Source: Dermatophagoides farinae (Eukaryota; Arthropoda; Arachnida; Sarcoptiformes; Pyroglyphidae). From it: a stretch of 64,000 nucleotides of DNA. The position numbers and the translations under genes were made by a program. The notes below the pieces were generated by a model, which was not told the DNA's origin, ran no database searches, and saw only the letters and a program-made list of their open reading frames with translations. The DNA is taken from assembly GCF_024713945.1 (NCBI RefSeq), contig NC_134678.1:1302001-1366000 (forward strand), written 5' to 3'. Position 1 is the first letter of the stretch, and each line of letters starts with the position of its first letter. Of the stretch, positions 12,589 through 23,944 are shown piece by piece.

Positions 12589-13596
12589 ATGGACATGGCA
12601 AAAAATTTACGATGTTTATGGCCACAAAATGCTTTTGATACATTATCATTCAAATCGGAAACAGCATCATCATCATCATTAACGTCGCTGTTGTGTAATA
12701 ATTTTGATTTAAATAGCATTGGTACAATAGCCACATCGCCAACATCGATAACAACAACATCACCAAGTGAATTTCAAGATGGATTATATTCCGATTCAAA
12801 TAGTGTTATTAGTTATGGTGTAAATTCCATAATAAATTCATCATCATCATCGATCATAAATGGTGAACAACAACAACAACAATCATCGGATAAAAGACGA
12901 AAAACATATTGTGAAACAGTTTCAGTTGAAAATTCTGGACATGTGGCACAAATTGTCGGTAAAAATGGTTAGTTTATTTTTTTTTTTTTTTTTTTTGTTT
13001 GTGTAAAATTGAAATTTTTTTTCTCTAATTTTTTTTCCTATCATTTCAAGGTTGTAAAATTAAACATTTACGTGCAAAATATGACTGTTATATTCATACA
13101 CCAACGGCTAATGAAGAACCAGTATTTATTATTAGTGGCAATAAAGATAAAGTATTGGCCGTTAAACAAGAAATCATTAAAGCCGATAGCCATTTTGCCA
13201 ATATTAAAGAGGAAAGAAATACAAAAATATTACAAAAGATTAATTTAAATGGTATATGGTGATTTTATTGATTTTTTTATCAATCAATCAATAAATAAAT
13301 AATTTTTTTTTCTTTTATCCACACAAAAAGATGCTGCCTGTATCCGTTTGTTTATACCGGATAAATATATTGGCCTGGTTGTTGGACGTAATGGATGGTT
13401 TGTAAAAGATTTACAAACAATGCACAACATTTACATTGAGACACCGAAATTTAATATTTGTAATTTTTTTCAATTATTTGGACCACGAAATTCAATCAAT
13501 TCAGCCATACAGGTTATTTATAAACATATTTTCACTAAAACTGGTATTCATTTTAATGAACGAATCAATAGAGATGATGTTTATTTGATTGAATAA
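12589..13596 (+). CDS. MEX3-like RNA-binding protein with two KH domains, no RING
   Basis: Three exons (12589-12967, 13051-13251, 13331-13596) encode 281 residues. The start lies in an ideal context (CACCATGG). The first 105 residues are Ser/Thr/Asn-rich with a Gln run. KH1 follows: HVAQIVGKNGCKIKHLRAK (GKNG loop), then IHTP and EEPVFIISG. KH2 has IGLVVGRNGWFVKDLQ (GRNG loop) and IYIETP. The pair, their spacing and the intron inside the KH1 loop resemble MEX3 translational regulators. Unlike MEX3, there is no C-terminal RING finger; the protein ends 20-odd residues after KH2. KH2 has drifted: Trp replaces the small residue after GRNG, and the usual EPVF-like strand is altered. It probably binds mRNA. 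It could be a lineage-specific MEX3 paralogue rather than the orthologue. Confidence 0.82.
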
Positions 13597-14093
13597 TTTT
13601 TCTACCGCATCATCATCGTCATCATCATCATCATCATTTGTTTTTAATTACTAGATTCGTTTTTTTTTGTATCTTTATTTTTGACCACTTCTTCTTCTTT
13701 TTTTTGTTTAAAGATTTATCATTTTTAACTTTTATTATTATTATTATTCACACACACACACGTGTGTGTGTGATATAAATTATTTGTGATTAAAATTAAA
13801 TTAAAATTTTAAAAAATAAAAAATTTTATTTGATTTGATGATATTTACAAATGAACGTTACAAAATATATATCGAACACACATACACAAGAATCGTATTG
13901 TGTTCAAAACAGCAACATTGATCATTGATGTTCATTATAGAGCAGCAGCAGCAACAGCAGCATCATTTTCATTGAGATTCTTTGTGAACAAAACAATTTA
14001 GTTGTGTGCCTGTGTGTGGGTGTGCGCGCAGCTTGTTTATTATTATTATTATAAGGGTCATTATATTATTGTTTTGTGTGTTTTTGTGAATTT
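13597..14093. other. Convergent spacer with (CA)/(TG) palindrome
   Basis: This is 3' flanking DNA of two convergent genes. It contains (ATC)n near 13610-13635, a perfect (CA)5-CG-(TG)5 palindrome at 13751-13772, and a (CAG)n stretch around 13943-13962. AATAAA-like signals occur near 13816. There are no coding exons. Confidence 0.5.
13751..13772. repeat. 22-bp perfect palindrome of CA/TG dinucleotides
   Basis: The tract is five CA, one CG and five TG: an exact inverted repeat with no spacer, flanked by further CA on the left. It can form a hairpin in RNA or a cruciform or Z-form in DNA. It lies about 155 nt after the KH-gene stop, so it may be in that 3' UTR. Confidence 0.7.
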
Positions 14094-15190
14094 TTATTCA
14101 TCAAAAATGAATAAAAATGAAAACAATGATACAACATATTTGGTCAATGCATTGTCACCAAGTTTTCCTTTAGCTTTAACACCATCTTTTGGTAAAACAT
14201 CTTTGCAGCTACTTTTTTTTACAGCAAAAAATTTTGCTGGACAAATCATTTTTGTTAATGTACCGAATGCTTCGCCAACAAAATCAGCATAAATATCAAA
14301 TGCATCTTTACCACATTCTTTGGTGATCATTTTTTTCGAACATTCATCCCATTTATTATAACCACAACATATTGTTGTATGTGTACGATCAGCTTCCAAA
14401 TGTTCTTCTGAATCGATTTTATCCACAGTGGCCAAGAAATTATTATTACAAGTTTGTTTATAAATTTCTGTGCTGAATACTTTTTTATGTATACATGGTG
14501 ATTCTTTCAAGAATTCTGTTTGTTTTTTTTTTTTTTTTTTTTTGGTAGAATTTGAATGAAAAGTAAAAAAAAATCATCATCATCATCATCATCATCGTAA
14601 ATGTAAACGTAAGTGAAACAAAAAAAAAACCAACACAATCAAACTTACTATGACGTTGTGGATTATTTGGATCACAGAATCGTGAAATTGAATTATCAAT
14701 CTGATCGACAATCAAATCCGAAACCTCTTTATGTAATGGTGTGCCACATCTTTTGATGAAATTCTTGACACATTTGGATAAATCTTGTTTAATGGCTCTA
14801 GATAAAAAAAAAATTTTTTGGTATTGAAAGTTGAAAAATGACATGAATTTTCAAAAAATTGTTAATTGTTATCATCATCAAAATTATTTACTTGCAAATT
14901 GTATTCAATCCATCATTGGATGCAATCAAAACACTTGGTTCTTTTCTTTTGCCCAATGCTTGTACTTTACCAATGCAAACATCAATCTCTTTCAAATGGC
15001 ATGGATCTTTTTTTCCTTTTCTTGAGCTTTTTTTTCTTTGTGCATCAATTTGTGAGATTAAAATTAAACCAATGACCATAAAGATGGTTAAAACTGTTTA
15101 TGTATTCGATAAGAAGTGGTGAAAAATTAAATTGATTTCAATTGAAAACAAAAAAATTTAAAATCTCGAAAACAAACCTCGAAAATTCAT
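14094..15190 (-). CDS. Secreted Cys-rich protein of unknown family
   Basis: Four exons (15190-15178, 15093-14892, 14797-14649, 14515-14094) join in phase to 261 residues. The tiny 13-nt first exon supplies MNFR plus one base. Joined to exon 2 it yields a good signal peptide ending ISQIDAQ, which is why I prefer it to a start at the internal Met. The mature part is basic at first (KKSSRKGKKD) and then carries about 14 Cys in helical spacing, including CVKNFIKRCG, ICCGYNKWDEC and KECGKDAF. It resembles the broad class of arthropod haemolymph glycoproteins (27-kDa/DUF1397-like) in Cys and helix pattern, but I cannot confirm membership. The last 12 residues are hydrophobic (VVSLFSFLFIF), which could be a weak GPI signal. 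Function unknown. Confidence 0.78.
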
Positions 15191-15369
15191 TTTCACAAAT
15201 TTTATATTCTGTTTTTTTTTCTTCGTTGTTGTTTGAAATACTCGCTGAATGTATTCACAATCAAAAATTGAAATGAAATGAAATGGAAAATGAAAAATTT
15301 TTTCGTGAATCTTGAACAGGATTTTGTTTTCCTTCTTTTCAAATCAATCTATTCGATGATAAGGTAGTA

Positions 15370-15378
15370 TTTTTATAC
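15370..15378 (-). promoter_or_regulatory. Candidate TATA box for the Cys-rich secreted protein gene
   Basis: The minus strand reads GTATAAAAA here, 180 nt upstream of the ATG at 15190. This is a plausible distance for a TATA-driven gene encoding a secreted product. Its use is inferred. Confidence 0.4.
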
Positions 15379-18300
15379 AAATTCCATCGGTGATTGCCTC
15401 GTCGTCGTCGTCATCATCATCATCATCATCATCGTCGTAGTCGTCGATGTTTTGTTTGTTTGTTTCAAAATTTCAATTTTTTTTCTTTTCGTTTATTACA
15501 TTCAATTCAATATAACTACTATGTCCTTTTGTATATGATATGTGTGTGTGTCGCGTATTTTTTCCACGAAAAAAAAACAAGAAAGAAACCTGTTGAACCA
15601 AAAACCTTGACAGCATCAACAACAACAACAACAACAACATCATCATCAGTGATTATTCTTTGTAATCATTATTGCACCAGGGCAAAATCTTTGATTAATG
15701 TCTGTGTTTGTGTGTGTGTGTGTGTGTGTATTTAAGAATTCACTTATTCAAATATCCATTTGTTTTGCACATCTTTTTTTGTTGTTGTTGTTGTTAAGTC
15801 GTCTTTCGAAGTTCTTGATATCGTCTCTCTCTTTAGGTTTCATTTCAATCTGTTGCCATGGCGTGTAGATATTATAAAACGTCATTGTATTTTATTTGAT
15901 TGTTCATCAATTTTTTTTATTTACTGTCAAATGTCTATGATTATGACCATCATCGATGACGGTCACTTTCAATTATCACTTATATTGATGTGATGAATTG
16001 TACATCGTCGTTTATTGATTAGCCTTGTAATGATGTGAAAAAAAATGTTCATGTTGAAAAAAAGGGGTAATCATTCATTTATCAAATGATTGATCATTGA
16101 TCATTGATTTATTTTATTGTACGTTGTTAGCGAATTTGATTTTTTTTTTGTTTTGTTTTGTTTCCAGGGTTTATTGATTTTTGTGGTTTTGATCATAATT
16201 TTTTTTGTATTTGTATACATAATAAATTTTATTATTATTATTATTTGTTAATACACGTTGGACATTTATGGCTTGACACCAGAAATGATCATCATGTGTT
16301 TTTTTTCACCTTGAACACACTCTTACACACAACGAAATGGAATGAAATGAATTTTATAACTGGAAAAAAAATAAATAAGTAATGATCACATTACTACTAA
16401 ATTACGTTCAAAGAATGTAATCGATATAATTTCGTTATTACGTATTATTATTGCGATTACGATTGCCTTAATTCATTCATTCGTTTTTGATTTTGATTGA
16501 TTACTATTTTGAGCATGACGAGACGACCTGTGAATGTCGTTTTTTTTCCATGTTCCAAAATAAACAAACAAACATTTGGCCAATTTTTTTGTTGTTGTTG
16601 CTGTATTCATTGCACAGAGAAAAGAAAAATTATTATTTATCGATTTGTGAAATTGAAAAAAGTTTTTTTGTGGCCAAACATTTTCATTCGACATGTTCAA
16701 CTATTGTCAATTCAGTTTCTGGCTGTGTGTGTGTGTGACACATTTTAATCGCCAATTTTTTTTTTCTTCTAAATTTATTTAGACATTTTTTTATTATTAT
16801 TAGCTAGATATAGAATGAATGACATGTGATATGTGCAGAACAGCCACAGAAAAAAAAATCTTGTTTTTTTTTTGTTTATTTATCCAATTTACCTGTGTGT
16901 GTTTATGTGTGTGTGTGTGTGTTTCTTCTCATTTTGGATTTCGAGAAAAATTTGGCTTTTCGAGATTTGTGTTTGCGAGAAAAAAAAACATATGAAGAGA
17001 TGAAAAAAAAATTCAGAAAAAAAAGAGAGATAGTATACTGATACTGTGTCAATTTTGTCGTGTTTTATTTTTTGATCGTTTATTGAATTTTTTTTTATCT
17101 TTATCTTTTCGTTTGTTTGTCTCATTTTTTTTCCATTTTTGGTGGCAAAACAGCAACAACAACAACAACAACAACGACAACCTTGAAATGTAGAAACTCA
17201 GCCAATAGTAAAATAATTTCAGATTTTGTCCCATTTGATTATCGTATCATTGATGATGCACAACAAAATGTTTTGTATTTTTTTTTGAAAACGTTCCAAT
17301 TTTTTATTTATTCCGTGTAACATATTCTCACAAAAAATTGCACGTGCATTTTGTATTTGTGTGTGTGTGTGTGAAACAGAGAAAACAATGTTTTTTTTAT
17401 TATTTTCACTTTAAATTCATAGTGTAAATTCATTTTGATTTTTCATCGTTGAAAATGTTTCATTTTCATTCATTTATATCGATGCATGTTTCGCACATGA
17501 TCATCATCAGTCAGTGTTGAATAACTTTGTTGTTGTTGTTTGTTTTTTTATGTGCATAATAATTTCTAAATAGAAAAAAAATTTTTTTTTTTTGAATCGT
17601 GTTCAACAGGTGATAAAATCAAAAAAAAAATGTAAAAAAAGAAGAAGAAACAAAACCTTGACCTTCGACAAAAAAAATTTATATATTTGAGAAAAGAAAA
17701 CCTAATTAGTTTTTGGCTGTTTTTTTTTATTTGATTTTACGTGTGTTTTTTTGTTGTTGTTGTTGTTGTTGTTGATTAATTGATCATTCGAACGAGATGA
17801 AAACGATGATGTATCGGTACTGGTGGTGTTTGTGTACATCATTATCGTCATTATCAAATTGTGGTTAATTTTTTTTTTTTTGCCAGTTTGTCTATATCTA
17901 TTCATTCAGTTTATTCATTCACATCATCATGTTTGATTGTCATTGACATTCATTCACCTTCATTCATACAATCAACCAAGCCAATTCATTATGATACACA
18001 ACCACAGTGGACATTTTATTTTGTGCCAATTTTTTTACCTGTGAAATATATATTCTTTACAAATTTTAAACTATTGAAAGAAAAAAATTTATCAATTTTA
18101 ATAGTAGTGATGATAAAATTGAACAAATATCGACGACAATAAAAAATCATTTAATTGAAATGGCTTAGAAATTATCTTGTTTGTCTGTTTGTTTATTTTT
18201 TTTTTATTTATAGTGATAATCATTTGATTGATTGATTAATTTTGACCGGTGACCGATAATGATGAAAAAAACAAGGTAAGATTCTGTTGCTCTGTGGTTC

Positions 18301-21300
18301 TTTAATCAAAAATCAGTCAATTTGTTCGTTTTTTTCTGGCAAATTGATGAATTACGTCAATCAAAAAAAAAAAAAAAAAAAAAAAACAAACAAACAAAAA
18401 CTCGAATTATTTTTCATCATAATCGATGATTTTTTTTCCATGAACATCAACAACAACAGTTTATAATTCGAAACCTCTATATAATTCATATATCATTAGC
18501 TAGTTAAATTTCATTCATTTGACAAAAAAAAACTGCACTGCTGTGAAATATTATATTACAATACAATAAATATATATATATTTCATGGCCAAAACACCCT
18601 GTAGATCAATTCTGAAAAAAAAATCTTTGAAAGGAAATATACAAAGTACAAGAGAAAAAAAAAACGGTAAAACCGTAAATTGATTTCAGCAAAAATGAAA
18701 TGTGTGTGTGTGTGTGTGTGTATGTGTAATAATTATGGTTTTGTTTTGTTTTTTTTTCCTTGTGATACAAACGAAATACAATACAAAAAACATGATCTAT
18801 TTATTGTCATTTAGTTTGGTTTTAAACATAAATCACAGGAGGTGAAAAAAACAAAATCACGTACTATACGTGTTTTTCATTAGCAAAAAATAAAATTTTT
18901 TTTTTTTTTTGTACAACACACGCATATTCAATGTGTGTGTGTGTGTTTGTGGTGTGATCAGACGAATTTTTTTTTCTGGTTTCTAGAGATTATGATTACA
19001 CACACACAAACCAGCAATGTATACATTTTGTGATTATAGAAAAATTTTTTTTTTCTACTTGCTCGCCATTCACATACAAACACACCATTGAAACATTTGT
19101 TTGGTTATTTTTTTCGTTCATTCTACTTTTGTCTGTTTTACCAACCGTCCATGTTTGATTTTGATTTTGTTTTTTTTATTCGTTTGAAAAAAAAATTCAT
19201 TACCATTTCATATTTCACACAAACACACACACAGTGTTTTGATTGGCTCATGTGAAAAAATTTGAAAATTTTTTTCCATCAAAAATTTGAACCACTAATC
19301 ATCATCATCCATTAATGCAGAAATTGTAATCGAATGGTATTTATAAATGAATTTTTTTTATACTCCATTGATTGATTATTGAAATTTTTGATTTGGTTCG
19401 ACAGTGACCATGTGTGTGTGTGTGTGTGTGTGGGTGGGAGAGTGAATGAACTTTTTATTTCATTCCATGTGTGCATTAATATATTTTTCAATTCTGTAAG
19501 GAAAAAAAAACTCACATCCTTATTATCTACTTTAAATTACAGGAAATTTTCACTTTTGTCCAATAATAATCAAAACTGTTACTAGTGCAAAGTGATAATA
19601 TTGATTAATATCCGGTAAATAGCTATAAACGACAAAATGAAAAAAAAAATTGCAAACGATTATGATTTATAAATGATGATGAATGAATGAATTGAGCAAT
19701 AATCTCATTTGTTGCCTTGATTTTTTTTTCTCTCTGTGTGTGTGTGTGTTGCGAAATACAACGGAAAAGACTTTATTTCATTTCTCCTTCCAATGTTTGC
19801 CATATCTAATATTATGGCACTACGTAATAAAAAGAATTTGATCTAGTTTTTTTTTCATAGTCAAATATAATAACAATCAAAATCAAAATCAAAAAAAAAA
19901 TCCAAAAACAAACAAGAATGTAATTTGCATTGCGATTTTTGTTTCGTTTTCTTTTTATTTTTAGAATCAAGATTCTAATACGATGATTTATGTGTGGATT
20001 TTTTTTTTGCCATTTGAATATATTTGATCTATGTTTTTCCCCGTGTGTGTGTGTGTGTGTACGTTTGATGAATTGTGTTTTGTATTGTTGGATAAATAAA
20101 TGTGATTTGTGAATGTGTAAACCGGGTACAATAATCCTTGATATGCGATTAGTGTGTTGCTGCTGCTGTTGTTGTCGTAGAAATGATGATGATGAAGATC
20201 ATGTTCATTTGTTCTGTAAAATGAATGAAAAAAAAAATTTTTTCAGCTTCCACCTTAATTTTAATGTGTACCGTTTGAAATGAAACCTTGACAACAACAA
20301 CAACAAAAAGGTAGTAAATCAATAAAAATTCTATGGGAATTTTTCCATTTTGTTTATTTCCTCATTGCATTATTCAATGTTTTGTTGTTGTTGTTGTTGT
20401 TGTTCATCTTTTTTTTTGTTTTATCATCATCATTTTATTAATTCATTCACTATCTATCTCTCATTCGGTGTGTGTGTGTGTGCATGTTATTTTTTTTTTG
20501 TTCAATCATCACCAATTGTAATTCTGTTGACATTATTGTCATCAGAATTTTATTTTTAATTGAGTTTAAAAGTTAAAAGTGTGAAAGTGAAAAAAACATT
20601 AATTTTCTTACACAACGTAAGTACCGTATAGTATTGATTAGTCAATGCTATTTTTGTCATTTACAAACAAACGAAAAAAAACTAGTAAATACTCGTGTTG
20701 TGGTGGACAAATGTTTTTTTTAGTGATTAAAAAAAAATATAATTTGTTTCAAGGTTAAGATTGATGAGAAATTAAAAAAAGATTATGATGATGATGATCA
20801 ACTGGAGGTCAACTGCGTAAAACGAGATTGAATAAAAAAAATTCGAATCTCAATTTTTGTGAAAATAAAGATTTTCACAAGCACCTCATCTTGTATGTGT
20901 TTAGTCAGCACTCAACAAGTATATATTTTTACAAAACCAACTTGTGGTTATTATAACCGGCATCGATAAATCGATCGAAATTTTCATTATTTGAATTGAA
21001 TCAATCAAATCAATTGATGATAACAATCTTTTTCTCTCTCTCTCATTGATGACAATTATCGTTTCTGTATCATTGATAGGTCCATTTTTCTATCCCATAT
21101 GTGTTTATCATCATTGAAGAAATTTTTTTTTTACGAATGATAAACTAGAATGTAATGAAATATGACAAGGATTTTCGATCATTTTTTTTCCAGTTCGGTA
21201 TGCGAACAAACAAACATCCATACATACAAACACCATATAGATAACAAAAAAAAATGTCGATATTTAATCACAAAAAATTTTACTATTCATGTCGATGATT

Positions 21301-21910
21301 ATGATTGATTAAGTTTAGTTTTTTTTTCGCTTTTAAGTATTGATCATCATCATCAATCTGATTCGCATAATTGAAATCAAATCATCTATACTTTGTTTCG
21401 TTGCTAACGTCCAAATATAAATCAGTGTGTCAAACGCATTTATTTATTTTTTTTCTTTCTTTTTCAAATCAATAAAAAATACATCCGTCATTTGTTTCTG
21501 GTTATGATATTTTGAGGGGTGAGTGTTGTTGTTGTTGTCAATGTTCATGTTCGATTTACTGTTTGATTTTGATGATGATGATGATGATCAATAGTCAATA
21601 GTCATCATCATCATTTATATTATTGTTATAAACCTCAAAAAACGGTGATGAGTGTGTGTGTGGCGAGAAAAAAAACACGCTGAAAAGGAAGTTTGTTCTT
21701 CATCACATCAAACATTTATATATTTGAACAACAACAAAAACTCACATGTGCCATTTGCGTGCATTGAAAATTTTGTCGTTGCTGCTGCTGTCTATTTTTG
21801 GTTATTGAATCGAAATTTTTATTTTTAATATTCAAATTCAGATTCATTTTTCCTGTTTTTCAAAATTTTTTTTTCTGATTAATTGTTTTTATTTTATATA
21901 ATTGTTCCAC

Positions 21911-21918
21911 TATATATA
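21911..21918 (+). promoter_or_regulatory. Candidate TATA box for the FABP-like gene
   Basis: CTATATATAGATAAAAGC is centred here, about 190 nt before the ATG at 22107. It is followed by a leader without an upstream ATG in good context. Confidence 0.4.
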
Positions 21919-22106
21919 GATAAAAGCTGCTGAATAACGTGGAAACAATTTTGAAAAAAAAAAAATTTCACTGCATCTCATCATCAAATATATTGAATTC
22001 GAACAGCATCGATTTGATCTTTCAGAACTTTTTTTTTGTTCGCTGATTTTATTATAATTTAAATTCATCCATATATATTTATATATTATTTATATAACAC
22101 AAAAAA

Positions 22107-22934
22107 ATGGCCTCATCAAAGCTCAAAACATTTTCATTCATTTTATATGGCGTTGTTACTTGTAAGTAATAATATCTTAATAGACGAATAACAAGCAAAA
22201 AAAAAATCGAAATTTTTTTTTACCATGTCAAGGTTTCATGAAAAATGAAATTTGAATCCACTATGACTACAGTCATATTCCTAGGTGATCAAATTTCGAT
22301 TTTTTTGTTTTTTTTTGTTGTCGTATTTTTCATTTAATGAACTAAATTAATTTGTTTTTTCTATTTTATAGTTTTGTTGCTATGTGCTGTTCTTGTACTC
22401 ATTTTCAAAGATGATAAATCAAATTGTCCAAAACAAAAAATTTCTAGTGCCGAAATATCCAATCTGTTGAATGATACATTATCAACAGCGTCAAGTGAAC
22501 CGGCTGTTAATAATAAAAATCCTGAACCAATAAAAGAATATAATTTTGTTGGTGAATATGAGCTAGTTAGTAGCGATAATTTTGATGAATTCTTATCCGA
22601 ATTGGGTATCGGTTATTTTACACGTTTGGCTGCAACGGCAGCATCATCACGTTATTTTATTACAAAAGATGGTGATTCATATACATTGAAAACTGTGTCA
22701 ACATTTGGCAATTCAGCCATTACATTCAAAGATGGTGTACCATTCGATGAAGATCGTTTGGATGGACAAACGGTAAAATCAACCATGCAGATTAAAGGCA
22801 ACAAATGGATACAGAAACAAGAAGGTGAAGGACCAGATGTTCATATTATTCGTGAATTTTCACCAGAACAGGTTAAAGTTACTTCAATTGTCAATGATGT
22901 TGCATCGGTACGAATATATAAAAAAATTGCCTAA
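22107..22934 (+). CDS. Fatty-acid-binding-protein domain with N-terminal membrane segment
   Basis: Two exons (22107-22161 and 22372-22934, intron phase 1) give 205 residues. Residues 1-30 are MASSKLK followed by a long uncharged hydrophobic stretch to about position 30 (FLLLCAVLVLIF), then KDDK. A 45-residue Ser/Asn-rich linker leads into an FABP domain from about residue 73: YNFVGEYELVSSDNFDEFL, then LGIGYFTRLAA, FGNSAITF, FDEDRLDGQTVKS, IIREFSPEQ and the C-terminal SVRIYKKI containing the Arg-x-Tyr ligand-carboxylate pair. The domain looks complete and close to group-13 mite allergens. Classic FABPs are cytosolic and about 130 residues, with no signal or anchor. Here the domain should be tethered to a membrane or exported, since the intron separates most of the leader from the rest. 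The call of the domain is firm; topology is inferred. Confidence 0.9.
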
Positions 22935-23276
22935 TTAAGAATGATCTTCATTCGTGTTTCCAATCATCATCGAATTATTTATTTTGTTAACAAGAAGAAA
23001 AACGAAGAAGAAGAAGACAAAGAAAAAAATCAAAACAAAAAAAAAATGTTTGTTTGAGTCTTAATCCTCAGTGCCATTGAGTGGTACACACACTACATAC
23101 TATTCTTTAATTTTTTTTTTAACCCAGAATGTTTTTTTCCAATTTTATTCAATTTTTTTCATATAAATATTATACTTTTTAAAAAAAATTTGATGTATAA
23201 CACACACACACATAATTTGCATGAATTTAAATAAATCAATCAAAGTTTGAAATTTGAAAATTTTAAAGTATCATCT
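22935..23276. other. Convergent 3' spacer (FABP-like / BLOC1S1)
   Basis: It has A/G-rich (AAG)n near 22994-23025, poly-T, and (CA)n near 23200-23212. No coding sequence was seen; the 3' UTRs of both genes probably meet here. Confidence 0.4.
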
Positions 23277-23763
23277 CTATTTGCTGTTTGGCTGTTTAGA
23301 CGTTGTTGTTGTCGTCGTCGTCGTCGTTGTTGTTGTTGTTGGCGTTTTATAAACATATTCAAGTATGGATGATATTTCACGCATATCATTCTCGATTACT
23401 TTAGCCCAATTTTCAACATCACCAAGTTGTTTTAATGAATCATTAAATGAATTCATCAATGTTAACCATTGATTTGTTTGACGTGAAAAATGTTCAATAT
23501 TCGTATATAGTTGTTTTGTTTCGTTGTCTAATTTTCGTTGATTCAGATATGTTTGTGCAACACTATAGTGACAAAAAAAAAATCATTGGTGGTTGAGTTA
23601 GTTTTGTGATCGTTTTGTTTCATAATTACCCTTCATTCAAATGATGAACCATTTGTGATGTAAATTTTACCGAACTTGCGATGGCAACATTTCGTTTTTG
23701 TTCAATTTCTTCACGTTTTTTAATCTGTTTAAGTTGATGTTCTTTGAGCATTGATGATAACAT
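23277..23763 (-). CDS. BLOC1S1: BLOC-1 subunit 1 (GCN5L1)
   Basis: Two exons (23763-23630 and 23562-23277, intron phase 2) encode 139 residues. The N-terminus MLSSMLKEHQLKQIKKREE, the middle VAQTYLNQRKLDNETK, and GDVENWAKVIENDM followed by LEYVYK are the family hallmarks. The ATG at 23763 gives the canonical start; an upstream Met in the same frame would add a hydrophobic stretch not found in the family. The protein is a subunit of BLOC-1 and BORC, which act in lysosome-related organelle biogenesis and lysosome positioning, and it is linked to mitochondrial acetylation. After the conserved LEYVYK the tail is a run of about 14 Thr, coded by mixed ACG/ACA/ACC triplets, then SKQPNSK. This tail is lineage-specific. 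Confidence 0.96.
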
Positions 23764-23944
23764 GTTTATAATTTGAATGATGAAGAATGACAGAATGAAT
23801 TTAGACAAAAAAAAATAAAAAGAAAAATCTGAAAAACCAAAACATTTGAACAAAATGTTTTTTAACATGATGCAAGTACATCAAGACAACGACTTTCATT
23901 GTATAAAAAAAATTTTGAAATTTAAGAATTCGATTCGAAGATTT

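Larger units (their letters stand above)
15191..22106. other. 6.9-kb gene-poor, microsatellite-rich region
   Basis: I found no credible exon on either strand; the open frames are Lys/Asn/Phe/Ile/Cys/Val reads through simple repeats. Contents include (ATC/CGT)n at about 15400-15435 and (TG)n at about 15705-15730, 16910-16922, 18700-18722, 19411-19432, 20044-20060 and 20468-20482. There are also (GTT)n/(AAC)n triplets (15780, 17155-17175, 17750-17775, 20383-20404) and a poly-A of more than 20 at about 18365-18386. It separates the Cys-rich gene, which points left, from the FABP-like gene, which points right, so it is a divergent regulatory spacer or holds long 5'-UTR introns. Confidence 0.6.

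Noticed and set aside
15394-15735. His/Arg-rich 113-codon frame
   Set aside because: Produced by (CGT)n/(ATC)n, (ACA)n and (TG)n microsatellites; no coding character between them.
23764-23868. N-terminal hydrophobic extension of BLOC1S1 from an upstream Met
   Set aside because: The extension is AT-rich 5' flank read as Phe/Ile; the family begins at the MLSS Met and is cytosolic.
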